A stretch of DNA of 64,000 nucleotides from Chitinophaga rhizophila (GCF_019492185.1 NZ_JAICCF010000003.1:248001-312000), one strand, 5' to 3'; shown: positions 8,047-17,797, numbered from the stretch's first letter. Notes: a model not told the origin generated them from the sequence alone. Made by a program: numbers and translations.

Positions 8047-8421
8047 TTATTTGTTTTCCCTCCCTGCGTCGTCTTCCTTGATCTTCTTAAACAGTTCTTC
8101 CATCTTGAAGATATATTCCAGTGTATCGTCCAGGAACAATGTCAGTTCCGGAATACGACGTAGCTGCTTTCCTACACGGTTACCCAGTTCTTTTTTGATC
8201 TCACCCATTCTTTCCTTGATCCTGTTCACCATCTCATGGCTATCTGCTATCTTGAACATACTCAGATACACCCTGGCTTCCAGCAGATCGGGAGTTACCT
8301 TTACGGAAGAGATGGAAATCATTCCACCATCTATCACATTGAATCCCATACGCTGAAATATTCCACTCAGTTCCTGTTGTAACAACTGTCCTATTTGTTT
8401 CTGTCTTTTGCTTTCCTGCAT
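8047..8421 (-). CDS. rbfA: ribosome-binding factor A
   Basis: RbfA binds the immature 30S subunit and is needed for 16S rRNA 5' end maturation and cold adaptation. The 124-residue protein has the KH-like fold sequence with SVKVTPDLLEARVYLSMF near residues 40-57 and RIPELTLFLDDTLEYIFKMEELF in the C-terminal half, both characteristic of the family. It is the first gene of a two-gene unit with the LolC/E-like permease. Confidence 0.95.
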   Translation of the reverse strand: MQESKRQKQIGQLLQQELSGIFQRMGFNVIDGGMISISSVKVTPDLLEARVYLSMFKIADSHEMVNRIKERMGEIKKELGNRVGKQLRRIPELTLFLDDTLEYIFKMEELFKKIKEDDAGRENK

Positions 8422-8477
8422 AATGTTTAAAGATTTGAGATTGTATTAACTTGCACCCTTAATTCAATCTTCTCCGG

Positions 8478-8485
8478 CAAAGATA
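8478..8485 (-). promoter_or_regulatory. -7 box of the rbfA operon
   Basis: The minus strand reads TATCTTTG then C, an exact Bacteroidota -7 match, about 57 nt before the rbfA ATG. Confidence 0.6.
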
Positions 8486-8564
8486 AGGAAACAGGCATGT
8501 GCTGACAGATATAAATCGGTTCCTGCCCCGGAAAAGCTAAACAGATAAGATAAATAATCGTAAG

Positions 8565-10400
8565 ATGAAGACTTTTATTAGGTTGCTGAGTTTGTCGAGG
8601 CCCTATCACCACTACATTCCGGAATATATCGTATACATCTTCCTGTATACATTATTCAGTCTGATGAATTTCACCCTGCTGATTCCTTTACTGGATGCAC
8701 TGTTTAACACAGGTACATATGATGTAGTGGAGCAGTTGCCAGCTTTTACTCTCTCAATGTCCTATTTTAAAGACCTCTTCTATTATTATCTGAATGAATT
8801 ACTGGTCATGTACAACGGCAATAAGTTCGCCATACTCGTCTACGTATGTGTCATTCTGTTTATCACTGTACTACTGAAGAATTTATTCAACTTCCTGGGT
8901 CAGCGCGTACTTACCCGTGTAAGGGTAGAAATGGTAAGAAAAATGAGGGAGAAGGCCTTTTATCAATATAGTAATCAATCACTTAGCTTCTTTCAGAATG
9001 AGCGCAAAGGAGATTTGTTGTCTGTGATCAGCAGTGATGTGGTAGAGGTGGAAAACTCTGTCGTGACGTCCATGCAAACCATCCTAAGAGATCCATTGGT
9101 AATTATTTCTACATTTATTACGCTCTTCTACATATCTAAAGAGCTTACCTTCTTCACCATACTCTTTTTCCCTTTATCTGGCCTGGTGCTAAGCTCTGTA
9201 TCTAAGAAGCTTAAGAAGCAATCCACCGTTAGCCATGGGTTACTGGGTAAACTGTTGAATATCAGTGAGGAAACGCTTTCCGGTATCCGTATTATTAAAG
9301 CCTTCAATGCCGAGAAATTCATCAATAAGAAGTTTGAAGAAGATAACAGAGCCTATGCACGCACTGCCAGAAGCATACAGGAGCAACGTGAAGCTGCTTC
9401 TCCGGTATCCGAAGTACTAGGTGTGCTTGTGGTTATTATCATTATGCTGTATGGCGGTCGTCTCATTCTTTCAGGAGCGAGCGACGCACTGACCGGTACT
9501 ACCTTCATCGCATACCTGGGCTTCTACTTCCAGATCCTTGCACCGGCTAAATCTATCGGTACTGCATTTACAGCGCTGCCTAAGGGTATTGCGGCCGGCG
9601 AACGTCTGCTACGTATCATCGATGCTCCTATTCCTATTACGGATAAAGAGAACCCGGCTGATTTGAATGGCTTTGAAAAGAACATTGAATTTAAAAACGT
9701 CTCTTTTGCTTACCAGGATAAACCTGTGCTGCAAAACGTAGAACTAACAATAGATAAAGGCCGTATGATTGCATTGGTAGGAAAGAGTGGGGCCGGCAAG
9801 TCTACTATGGCAGACCTGATCCCTCGTTTTTACGATGTCACTACTGGTTCCATACTCATAGATGGTAAAGATATACGCGATGTTAAAATGAGCGATCTGC
9901 GCAATTTAACAGGCATTGTATCACAGGAAGCTATTCTCTTCAACGATACTGTATTCAATAATATCGCTTTTGGTCTTGAGAATGCTGACAGAGAAAAGGT
10001 CATACAGGCTGCTAAAATTGCCAATGCACACGAGTTTATTATTCAACTGGAAAACGGATATGATACTTTCATCGGTGACCGTGGTATGAAACTCAGCGGC
10101 GGACAACGTCAGCGTCTTACCATTGCACGCGCCATCTTCAAAAATCCACCTATCCTGATTCTCGATGAAGCAACATCAGCGCTTGATACAGAATCAGAGA
10201 AACTGGTACAGGATGCACTGGACAAGCTGATGAAGAATCGTACTACCATCGTTATTGCTCACCGGTTGTCTACTATCCAGCACGCAAATGAGATCATAGT
10301 GCTCGATCAGGGTGAAATCAAAGAGCGCGGTACGCATGATGTGCTGATAACACAGGATGGTATATACAGAAAGCTGGTAGAAATGCAAGAATTTAAATAA
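8565..10400 (+). CDS. MsbA-like ABC exporter (fused permease and ATPase)
   Basis: This 611-residue half-transporter has six predicted helices in the first 330 residues and a nucleotide-binding domain after that. The Walker A motif GKSGAGKST is near residue 407, the signature LSGGQRQRLTIARA near 510, Walker B ILILDEATSALD near 530, and the H-loop IAHRLST near 565. It works as a homodimer in the inner membrane. The length and layout are those of MsbA-type lipid or lipid A flippases, but lipid versus drug substrate cannot be resolved from sequence. A hairpin terminator follows. Confidence 0.9.
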   Translation: MKTFIRLLSLSRPYHHYIPEYIVYIFLYTLFSLMNFTLLIPLLDALFNTGTYDVVEQLPAFTLSMSYFKDLFYYYLNELLVMYNGNKFAILVYVCVILFITVLLKNLFNFLGQRVLTRVRVEMVRKMREKAFYQYSNQSLSFFQNERKGDLLSVISSDVVEVENSVVTSMQTILRDPLVIISTFITLFYISKELTFFTILFFPLSGLVLSSVSKKLKKQSTVSHGLLGKLLNISEETLSGIRIIKAFNAEKFINKKFEEDNRAYARTARSIQEQREAASPVSEVLGVLVVIIIMLYGGRLILSGASDALTGTTFIAYLGFYFQILAPAKSIGTAFTALPKGIAAGERLLRIIDAPIPITDKENPADLNGFEKNIEFKNVSFAYQDKPVLQNVELTIDKGRMIALVGKSGAGKSTMADLIPRFYDVTTGSILIDGKDIRDVKMSDLRNLTGIVSQEAILFNDTVFNNIAFGLENADREKVIQAAKIANAHEFIIQLENGYDTFIGDRGMKLSGGQRQRLTIARAIFKNPPILILDEATSALDTESEKLVQDALDKLMKNRTTIVIAHRLSTIQHANEIIVLDQGEIKERGTHDVLITQDGIYRKLVEMQEFK

Positions 10401-10408
10401 ATGGGGAG

Positions 10409-10446
10409 CGGGGCATTTCATTGATGGAAGTGCCCCGTACTCTTTC
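10409..10446 (+). terminator. terminator of the ABC exporter
   Basis: CGGGGCATTTC pairs with GGAAGTGCCCCG through one wobble and is followed by a T-rich stretch. Confidence 0.65.
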
Positions 10447-10669
10447 ATAAAGATTTAATTATACAATAACATACCCTGTCTCCCCTTACGGAACGTTACC
10501 CCTACCTTGTTTGTAACTATCAACATGGCACTCTGATGCTCCATTAACCTGCCATCTCCTCTGCCGTGGCTGCTATGGTACCATTTTTGTGGCCTACTGC
10601 GCCTATGTCCATGTGGTCTGTGGTATTTTTACTATAGACCGATTATTCACATTAAACAAGCATTCACCT

Positions 10670-12202
10670 ATGATTTCCATTATCATTCCGGTTCTGAATG
10701 AAGGGGCTACATTACGTCAGGTAATCAAAACCATCAAAAAGACAACAAGAAAAATTGAGATCATTGTGGTAGATGATAATTCCAATGACAATTCTGTCGA
10801 GGAAGCATTGAAAGAAAACGTGCGTGTCATTACCAGCAGTCAAAGGGGTAAGGGAATTTCCATGAGAGAGGGTATGATGGCAGCCAAAAATGATATTGTC
10901 ATGTATGTGGATGGCGACATCCTGACCTATCCGGATAACATAGTGGAATTACTGACCGATCCTATTGTTGAGGGAAAGGCAGACTTTGTCAAGTCATACT
11001 TTGAGCGGCAAGCCGGCAGAGTTACCCAACTGGTAGCTAAACCATTGCTGAGCATCCTTTTCCCGGAACTGGCTACTTTCAATCAACCCCTTAGCGGAAT
11101 GATCGCTGCCAGAAAATCACTCCTATCAAATGTGCAGTTTGAAAATGACTATGGCGTTGACATTGGCATTTTGATAGATCTGCATGTGCAAGGTGCCAAG
11201 ATCACGGAGGTTAATATCGGCCGTGTGGAAAACGCTATGCAAACCTGGGAACAGCTCAGCAAAATGTCAAGAGAGGTATCACGCACCATTCTCCGTAAAG
11301 CGGAAAACATACCACAGGAAAACCTGGAAACACTGGGGAATATCAATATTATCCGCGAGCAGATGGAGTATTCCATCCTGGAATCGATAGATAAACTTCA
11401 CAAGATGGTTATCTTCAACCTGGACGAAGCAATCCTTCGTGAAGACTACCTTATGGCTGCTGCCACCGAGTTTGGTTTTGAAGGAACGCTCAGGCAGATC
11501 AGGGAACATTTTACAGATCCGGCCACGGTAATAGAACATACTGCTACCTTATTCCAGGATAGAAATCTGGCTGAACTACTGGAAGTAGCAGACGAGGTAT
11601 CAATGGTTCCGGATATCAAGGCAGTAATACGGGAATTGAAGAAAAGAGGTTATACCTGTGGACTGATCACTGACGGATTTGAATGTGTAGCTCGTCATAT
11701 CAGAAATAAACTGGGCATGGACTTCGTTTTTGCCAATAAGCTGCATCTCTTTAACAGCGTAGCAACAGGAGAGGTTACCATTCCGGAGTATTTCCTTTGT
11801 ACAGATAAAAATGTTCCTGCACAGCCACCTGTGTATTGCAAGAGCAATATATTAACCTATATTGCAGACAAATACCATGTTGCACCACAAAATATCATAT
11901 ATGTTGGCAGCGGCGCAGATGGTAATACACTACTGGAAGGCGCAGGTATCGGCGTCGCATTTGATGCAGTAAACCCCATAGCAGAGAAAGTCGCAGATAA
12001 AATTATTCCCGGCCCATGGATGGAACCTTTGTTGCAGATTGCACAGGCTAGTCCCGAGAAGTTCAAGCTTCGACTACCCGCAATCAGCAAGAAACAAGCT
12101 AGACGTATAGGCGTAGGCAGCCTTATCGGACTCGCGTCCGCAGGGCTGGTTTACCTGGCGGCCAGGCAACTTACGAAAAGCAAAAAACAAGAGGTTTCAT
12201 AA
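10670..12202 (+). CDS. GpgS-like GT2 glycosyltransferase fused to a catalytically degenerate SerB-like HAD domain
   Basis: This is a 510-residue two-domain protein. Residues 1-200 are a GT-A glycosyltransferase: ISIIIPVLNEG at the start, VVDDNSNDN, the metal-binding D81-G-D83, and QPLSGMIAARKSLL with YGVDIGILIDLH at 139-172, which recall glucosyl-3-phosphoglycerate synthases. Residues 245-450 follow the SerB-type HAD fold, with T334, K391 and the IIYVGSGADGNTLLEGAGIGVAFDA loop at 409-433. Catalytic positions are altered: the nucleophile Asp is Asn250 (FNLDEA) and the GDGxND loop is GSGADG. A hydrophobic helix lies near 481-498. The frame is open upstream to 10589, but ATG 10670 starts the domain exactly. 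The phosphatase half is probably inactive and may be regulatory. The acceptor is unknown. Confidence 0.82.
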   Translation: MISIIIPVLNEGATLRQVIKTIKKTTRKIEIIVVDDNSNDNSVEEALKENVRVITSSQRGKGISMREGMMAAKNDIVMYVDGDILTYPDNIVELLTDPIVEGKADFVKSYFERQAGRVTQLVAKPLLSILFPELATFNQPLSGMIAARKSLLSNVQFENDYGVDIGILIDLHVQGAKITEVNIGRVENAMQTWEQLSKMSREVSRTILRKAENIPQENLETLGNINIIREQMEYSILESIDKLHKMVIFNLDEAILREDYLMAAATEFGFEGTLRQIREHFTDPATVIEHTATLFQDRNLAELLEVADEVSMVPDIKAVIRELKKRGYTCGLITDGFECVARHIRNKLGMDFVFANKLHLFNSVATGEVTIPEYFLCTDKNVPAQPPVYCKSNILTYIADKYHVAPQNIIYVGSGADGNTLLEGAGIGVAFDAVNPIAEKVADKIIPGPWMEPLLQIAQASPEKFKLRLPAISKKQARRIGVGSLIGLASAGLVYLAARQLTKSKKQEVS

Positions 12203-12238
12203 AGACAGTCTCCTTGAACCCCCTGTTTATTTACACTG

Positions 12239-12272
12239 GCGTTCCTTCTTCCAAGAAGGGACGCTTTTTTTT
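12239..12272 (+). terminator. terminator of the glycosyltransferase fusion gene
   Basis: GCGTTCCTTCTT pairs with AAGAAGGGACGC (one wobble) and is followed by eight T residues. Confidence 0.85.
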
Positions 12273-12289
12273 GGACATACGTACCCAAT

Positions 12290-12363
12290 AAAAAAAACCT
12301 GATCTTTCCTCCGCAGCGACTTTCTGGCATTGCCATACTGTGCTTAACGGATTATAGATCAGG
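12290..12363 (-). terminator. possible long-loop terminator of the ileS-dksA operon
   Basis: CCTGATCT at 12298-12305 pairs with AGATCAGG at 12356-12363. On the minus strand the second arm is followed directly by eight T residues. The 50-nt loop is unusually long. Confidence 0.5.
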
Positions 12364-12395
12364 ACTTTTATCCTATGACCGGATGGGTAGTTCTT

Positions 12396-13445
12396 TTATT
12401 TGCTTTTCGCCAGTTTCGCTTCGATGCTCAGCGTTGCGTGCGGTACGGCGCGCAGTCTGGCTTTATCGATCAGCTTACCGGTTACACGACAGATACCGTA
12501 GGTTTTGTTTTCGATACGTACGAGTGCTTTCTCGAGGTGATCGATGAACTGGATCTGGCGGCTGGCCATCTGGTTAAGCTGTTCTCTTTCCTGAGAACCG
12601 CTACCATCTTCCATGCTCATGTATTTGTTTTCAGTATCATCGGTGCCCGCTTCATCCTTACGGGTGATCAGGCCCTGCAGATAAACCAGTTCCTTTTTAG
12701 CTGCTTCCAGCTTTTTCAGGATCAGTTCTTTAAATTCCTGCAGATCGGTGTCACTATAACGGTAAACAGGACCGGACGGCTGTTCTGGCTGATCCAGAAC
12801 AGACTTAGTAAACTCTGGCTGGTAGGTTACTAATGTGGCTGCTTTGGAACCGCCTTTTTTGTCAGCTTTGTCAGTACGGTCAGCCGAGAGCTTTTCTGCT
12901 TTTGCAGGAGCCTTCTCAACTTTCTGTACTTTATCCGCTGTCTTTTTAACGGCGTCTTTAGCAACTACTTTTTCTTTATCGTCTTTTTTATTTACTGGCA
13001 TTATTACTTCTTTTTCTTCTGGCTTGGAAATTAGTTTTTCTTTATCTGCAGTAACGCTTGGCGTCACCACTTTCTTAGTATCAGGCACTTTCGCGGTATC
13101 TGCAGGCTTAGCAGGAGCCACAGCTTTTTTTACTTCAGATTGAAGCACCGCCGGTGCTGCTACGGGTGCTTTCTTTACTACAGATTTACTTGACGAAGCC
13201 GTCTGGGTAACTGCTGATTTTTTGGCAACAACTGTCTCCGTTGTAGTAGGCTTGACTTGCTTAGTGGCGACCTTCGGCGCTGCTATCTTTGCTGCTGGTT
13301 TAGCTGATGTTACTTCTGCTTTCTTAACCGTTGGCTTTGCTGCCGTGGTGCTTTTTACAGAAGATATCTGCTTTACCGATGCCTTTTTTGCCGGCGCAGC
13401 TGTCTTTTGGGCCTGTTTACTAGCAACTTTCTTACTTGTTGCCAT
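12396..13445 (-). CDS. TraR/DksA-family protein with a long Ala/Lys/Pro-rich N-terminal extension
   Basis: The C-terminal part (about residues 225-349) has the DksA/TraR layout: a helical hairpin from YRYSDTDLQEFKELILKKLEAAKKEL to LEKALVRIENKTYG, then RLRAVPHATLSIEAKLAK. Only one of the four zinc-finger cysteines remains (YGICRVTG). DksA proteins bind the RNA polymerase secondary channel. The first 200 residues are low-complexity, dominated by Ala, Lys, Pro, Val and Thr like a histone H1 tail, and are strongly basic with a more acidic stretch near 135-150. Most DksA-like proteins are 120-150 residues, so this tail is unusual. The gene starts 4 nt after ileS ends and is surely cotranscribed with it. 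Confidence 0.85.
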   Translation of the reverse strand: MATSKKVASKQAQKTAAPAKKASVKQISSVKSTTAAKPTVKKAEVTSAKPAAKIAAPKVATKQVKPTTTETVVAKKSAVTQTASSSKSVVKKAPVAAPAVLQSEVKKAVAPAKPADTAKVPDTKKVVTPSVTADKEKLISKPEEKEVIMPVNKKDDKEKVVAKDAVKKTADKVQKVEKAPAKAEKLSADRTDKADKKGGSKAATLVTYQPEFTKSVLDQPEQPSGPVYRYSDTDLQEFKELILKKLEAAKKELVYLQGLITRKDEAGTDDTENKYMSMEDGSGSQEREQLNQMASRQIQFIDHLEKALVRIENKTYGICRVTGKLIDKARLRAVPHATLSIEAKLAKSK

Positions 13446-13449
13446 GGGA

Positions 13450-16400
13450 TTAGCTTTTTTTGTTAACTAATACGTTGAATGTCAGATCATTTACTTCAAT
13501 TTCAATTCCATCCTGTAATTCCGGCACTAATTCCAGACTGTCTGCCAAAATTTCCGTGCAAATATAGTCATTATAGTTAATAATCGCCGATTTCAGGCTA
13601 TCGATTACTGCCACTTTTACCTGTATTCTGTCAGTTAGTTCAAAGTCATTGTCCTTCCTGATCTTCTGAATACGGTTGACTAATTCACGTGCGTTACCTT
13701 CATCAAGCAGCTCTGGTGTAATAGTAATATCAAGCGCTACAGTGAGTGCGCCCTTGTTGGCTACTGTCCAGCCGGGAATATCTTCTGAGATGATCTCTAC
13801 GTCAGATAAATGTATAGGCAGTTGTTCATCGTCAATCTGAAGGATAAATTCTCCGTTACGTTCGAGGGATGCGATATCGGTAGCCGAGAATGCACTGATC
13901 GCAGCAGCTACTGCTTTCATCTTTGCCCCCATTTTGCCACCCAGGGATTTGTAGTTGGGCTTGATCTTTTTCTTGATAAAACCCTCCGTTTCCGTAAGAT
14001 AGTCAATACCTTTCACATTCACTTCACTTTTTATCAGATCTTCAATTTTTTCGACCTGATCCTTTATATGAACGTTCTGTACTGGTATCAGGATCTTTTG
14101 TAACGGCTGACGTACCTTGATATTTACCTTCTTCCGGAGAGAAAGTACCAGCGAGGATATATCCTGCGCCAGCTGCATCCTTTCCTCAAGATCTGCATCA
14201 ATCGCTGCAGTAACAACGGATGGGAAATTCATATGATGAACTGAAGCCTCCCCATGGCGACCACTTACGCTGTTAAGGTTGCCAAATAACCAATCTGCAA
14301 AGAACGGTGACACTGGTGCCATTAAACGGGCCAATGTTTCGAGGCACTCATACAAGGTCTGATAAGCAGAAATCTTGTCCTGAGCATATTCACCTTTCCA
14401 GAAACGGCGACGGCACAAACGTACATACCAGTTACTCAAATGCTCATCCACAAACGTTTGTATTGCTCTGCCGGCCTGGGTAGGCTCGTAATCTTCCAAA
14501 TATCCTGTAACGTCTTTCACCAGTGTATTCAGCAGGGATATTATCCAGCGGTCTATCTCCGGGCGTTCCTCCAGTTTGACATATGCCTCCTTAAATGAGA
14601 AGTTATCCAGGTTGGCATACATCGCAAAGAAATTATACGTATTGTACAGGGTCGAGAACAGTTTACGTTGAACCTCCCGAATCCCTTCAGTATCAAATTT
14701 CATGCTATCCCAGGGAGATGCATTGGTAATAAGGTACCAACGGGTTGCGTCCGCCCCAAACTGTTCCAGTGTAGCGAACGGATCCACAACATTACCCACA
14801 CTCTTACTCATCTTGTTGCCGTTCTTGTCAAGTACCAGGCCGTTTGATACTACTGTTTTGTAGGCAACACTGTCAAATAACATCGTACCGAGCGCATGCA
14901 GTGTATAGAACCAACCTCTTGTCTGGTCAACACCTTCTGCAATGAAGTCAGCAGGGAAATTCTGAGCAAATGTCTCCTTATTTTCAAATGGATAATGCCA
15001 CTGTGCATAAGGCATAGCTCCACTGTCAAACCATACATCTACCAGATCCGGCTCACGATACATCAGCTGACCTTCATGATCAAAGATGAGATTGTCAACC
15101 ATAGGTTTATGCATATCAATATCTGCTACTGACTCTTCAGTTACAGGTATACAATACCCACTCACCAGCTCAGTCAGGCTGAAATTGGCTAGACCTAAAT
15201 CTACCAGCGTTACCTCTTCAGTAGCGATCTTCTTTCTGATCTTATCAATATTGATGATATTCTTCTCCTGCTCTTCCTTAGTGGCACCATCAAACTGTGC
15301 ATTGTGTGCTGCCACACGTTTGCTCAATTCGCTGTTTTCATTCAATACATCCGTCTTAAACTCATCTTTCTTCACAAACAGCAGTGCGCCGATCAGTTCC
15401 TTTTTTGCACTGAGACATTTTTGTACAGCGCCTTCCGGACTATCTTCTTTCACTGCCACAGTTCTCCATACAGGAAGCGGGGTTCCCCAGAAGCGACTAC
15501 GGCTAAGGTTCCAGTCCACAAGGTTCTCTAACCAGTTACCAAAACGGCCAGTACCTGTAGTGGCCGGTTTCCAGTTGATAGTCTTATTAAGCTCTACCAT
15601 CTTTTCCTTCGCAGCAGTTGTACGGATAAACCAGGCATCCAGCGGATAATATAATACCGGTTTATTGGTACGCCAGCAGTGAGGATAAGTATGCTCGTAT
15701 TTTTCAACTTTGAATGCACGGTTCTCTCTCTTCAGCTTTACCGCAATATCAACGTCTACATCTTTATATTCCGGATCGTTCTTATAATTCTTTACATAGC
15801 GGCCACCAAATTCACCAACGTCGTCCAGGAATTTACCCTGCCGGTCAACCAGTGTCATGATACCAATATTGTATTTCTGTCCCACACGATAGTCATCCGC
15901 ACCAAAGGCAGGCGCGGTATGTACTATACCTGTACCGTCTTCTGTAGTAACGAAATCACCCAGGATAACACGGAAAGGATCGCCGGTTTCAGGCTGTACA
16001 TATGGCAACAGCTGCTCATAACGGATGTTCTCCAGCTGGCTTCCTTTAAATACTGACAGGATCTGCCATGGAATCACTTTATCGCCTTCTTTATAAGCGG
16101 CAAAATCACCATCTTCCCCTTCCTGCTTGAAATATTTTCCCAGCAGATCTTTCGCCATTATAATAAACTGCGGAAGATGAGTATATGGATTGAAAGTGCG
16201 TACCAGCGTATATTCTATATTCCCACCAACGGTAAGACCAAGGTTAGAAGGGAGTGTCCAGGGGGTAGTGGTCCAGGCCATGAAAAATACTTCAGCAGCT
16301 GCGTCCACTTTCCTTGCAGCCTCAAACAGGAAAGCCGATTTATCAGACTCAACTGCTTTAAACTGTGCTACTACAGTAGTATCTTTTACTTCTTTGTAAC

Positions 16401-17001
16401 AACCTGGCATGTTCAATTCATGAGAACTGAGACCCGTACCGGCAGCCGGAGAATATGGCTGGATACTTACACTTTTATATAACAGGTTCTTCTTATAGAG
16501 TTCACTCAGACACCACCACAGACTTTCAATATAGTTATTGTCAAAGGTGATATATGGAGAATTGAGGTCAACCCAATAACCCATCTTTCGGGTCAGGTCA
16601 TCCCATTTATCTTTGAATTTTAATACTTCAGTGCGGCAGGCCTTATTATAATCTTCAATAGAAATTGTTTTACCGATCGCTTCTTTAGTGATCCCGAGCA
16701 TTTTTTCTACACCCAGTTCCACAGGCAAACCATGGGTATCCCATCCACCTTTACGTTTCACCTGGAAACCGCTCATTGTTTTGTAGCGGCAAACAAGATC
16801 TTTCAGGGTACGGGAAATAACGTGGTGAATGCCGGGCATACCATTCGCACTTGGCGGACCTTCATAAAATACGAAAGGAGTAGCGCCTTCGCGTATGGAT
16901 ACGCTTTTCTCGAAGGCCTGGATTTTTTCCCAGTGCGCCAATATATCCTTTTCTATCTGCGGTAAGTTCAGCTGATTATATTCCTGATATTTGCTGGCCA
17001 T
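13450..17001 (-). CDS. ileS: isoleucyl-tRNA synthetase
   Basis: This class I synthetase charges tRNA-Ile in the cytoplasm and edits valine. The 1183-residue protein has the HIGH-type motif within PPSANGMPGIHH (residues 49-60), the editing insertion with TTPWTLPSNLGL, the KMSKS motif in NGNKMSKSVGN near residue 729, and an anticodon-binding C-terminal part with the family helix WNLSRSRFWGTPLP before it. The C-terminus is long and lacks the zinc finger of the E. coli type, fitting the eukaryote-like clade common in Bacteroidota. It heads a two-gene operon with the DksA-like gene. Confidence 0.96.
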   Translation of the reverse strand: MASKYQEYNQLNLPQIEKDILAHWEKIQAFEKSVSIREGATPFVFYEGPPSANGMPGIHHVISRTLKDLVCRYKTMSGFQVKRKGGWDTHGLPVELGVEKMLGITKEAIGKTISIEDYNKACRTEVLKFKDKWDDLTRKMGYWVDLNSPYITFDNNYIESLWWCLSELYKKNLLYKSVSIQPYSPAAGTGLSSHELNMPGCYKEVKDTTVVAQFKAVESDKSAFLFEAARKVDAAAEVFFMAWTTTPWTLPSNLGLTVGGNIEYTLVRTFNPYTHLPQFIIMAKDLLGKYFKQEGEDGDFAAYKEGDKVIPWQILSVFKGSQLENIRYEQLLPYVQPETGDPFRVILGDFVTTEDGTGIVHTAPAFGADDYRVGQKYNIGIMTLVDRQGKFLDDVGEFGGRYVKNYKNDPEYKDVDVDIAVKLKRENRAFKVEKYEHTYPHCWRTNKPVLYYPLDAWFIRTTAAKEKMVELNKTINWKPATTGTGRFGNWLENLVDWNLSRSRFWGTPLPVWRTVAVKEDSPEGAVQKCLSAKKELIGALLFVKKDEFKTDVLNENSELSKRVAAHNAQFDGATKEEQEKNIINIDKIRKKIATEEVTLVDLGLANFSLTELVSGYCIPVTEESVADIDMHKPMVDNLIFDHEGQLMYREPDLVDVWFDSGAMPYAQWHYPFENKETFAQNFPADFIAEGVDQTRGWFYTLHALGTMLFDSVAYKTVVSNGLVLDKNGNKMSKSVGNVVDPFATLEQFGADATRWYLITNASPWDSMKFDTEGIREVQRKLFSTLYNTYNFFAMYANLDNFSFKEAYVKLEERPEIDRWIISLLNTLVKDVTGYLEDYEPTQAGRAIQTFVDEHLSNWYVRLCRRRFWKGEYAQDKISAYQTLYECLETLARLMAPVSPFFADWLFGNLNSVSGRHGEASVHHMNFPSVVTAAIDADLEERMQLAQDISSLVLSLRKKVNIKVRQPLQKILIPVQNVHIKDQVEKIEDLIKSEVNVKGIDYLTETEGFIKKKIKPNYKSLGGKMGAKMKAVAAAISAFSATDIASLERNGEFILQIDDEQLPIHLSDVEIISEDIPGWTVANKGALTVALDITITPELLDEGNARELVNRIQKIRKDNDFELTDRIQVKVAVIDSLKSAIINYNDYICTEILADSLELVPELQDGIEIEVNDLTFNVLVNKKS

Positions 17002-17053
17002 AAAACAATTCTCCGCCCTTTGACGTTATTAAAAATAGTTGATTAAAATTCTG

Positions 17054-17061
17054 CAAAGTTA
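17054..17061 (-). promoter_or_regulatory. -7 box of the ileS operon
   Basis: The minus strand reads TAACTTTG then C, an exact TAnnTTTG match, with a leader of about 45 nt before the ileS ATG. Confidence 0.6.
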
Positions 17062-17165
17062 CGGATTTTACAGCAGCCTTAGAAGAGACCGTGTCACGAA
17101 AAAGATGGTTTTGGCTTTTAATTGTGGATTTTTTTAGTATTTTTACACAGCATTAGTTCGTTGTT

Positions 17166-17174
17166 TACTTTTTG
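17166..17174 (+). promoter_or_regulatory. possible -7 box of the PepSY-like gene
   Basis: TACTTTTTG fits TAnnnTTTG, with a leader of about 70 nt before the ATG at 17251. Confidence 0.4.
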
Positions 17175-17250
17175 GCATTGTTTTGGTAATTACGACGGAA
17201 GAATAAAGTTGAAAGACTCAACCCAATTGAAAAACCATATCTGATTATTT

Positions 17251-17715
17251 ATGAAAAAGTTAGTATTAATCATTTGTGTGGCACTCATATCTTCCGGCAC
17301 AACTTTTGCACAAAAGAAATCAGCAAAAAAAACAAAGAAGGCAGTTGCGAAGAAAGAGGTAGTAGCTCCAGTAGTTGTTAAGGATGCTTTTCAGCAGAAC
17401 TTCTCAGGTACTGACGCGAAGTGGTCAAAGAATTTCAGTGGGCATTGGGTTGCAAACTTTACGAAAGAAGATGTAAAGACTGCGGCAGAGTATGACGCTG
17501 ATGGTAAGTGGATAGCAACTCGCAGTACATATGCAGCAGACAGGTTACCAGAAACGGTAGCTACGTCGCTTCGATCTAAATATCCGACCGCTACTATAAA
17601 AGACGGCTCGAAAATTGAAAGATCAGATGTCGCTGCATATTACAAAGTTAATATTCAGGATAACGGTGTAGAGAAATCAGTGTTGGTGAATGAAGGTGGT
17701 ACCGTTACAGAATAA
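17251..17715 (+). CDS. secreted PepSY-like (DUF2874) protein
   Basis: This 154-residue exported protein has a signal peptide (residues 1-20, ending TFAQ), a short Lys-rich spacer (residues 21-36), and a PepSY-like domain. The pattern F-x-x-x-F-S-G-T-D-A-K-W, then W-V-A-N-F, then an EYDADGKWIATRS turn, repeats a fold found in many Bacteroidota periplasmic proteins. The role of such stand-alone PepSY-like proteins is unknown. It is monocistronic with its own terminator. Confidence 0.8.
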   Translation: MKKLVLIICVALISSGTTFAQKKSAKKTKKAVAKKEVVAPVVVKDAFQQNFSGTDAKWSKNFSGHWVANFTKEDVKTAAEYDADGKWIATRSTYAADRLPETVATSLRSKYPTATIKDGSKIERSDVAAYYKVNIQDNGVEKSVLVNEGGTVTE

Positions 17716-17763
17716 TTAACTCATTAATTACGTATTTCATAGGTATAGGGATAAATAGGACAG

Positions 17764-17797
17764 ACCCTGCTCTTTTGGGCGGGGTTTTCTTTTTTTA
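17764..17797 (+). terminator. terminator of the PepSY-like gene
   Basis: ACCCTGC pairs with GCGGGGT (one wobble), followed by a T-rich tract. Confidence 0.75.

Noticed and set aside
15086..15649. A 187-codon open frame on the plus strand.
   Set aside because: It is antisense to ileS, a well-supported gene, and has a serine-rich shadow composition.
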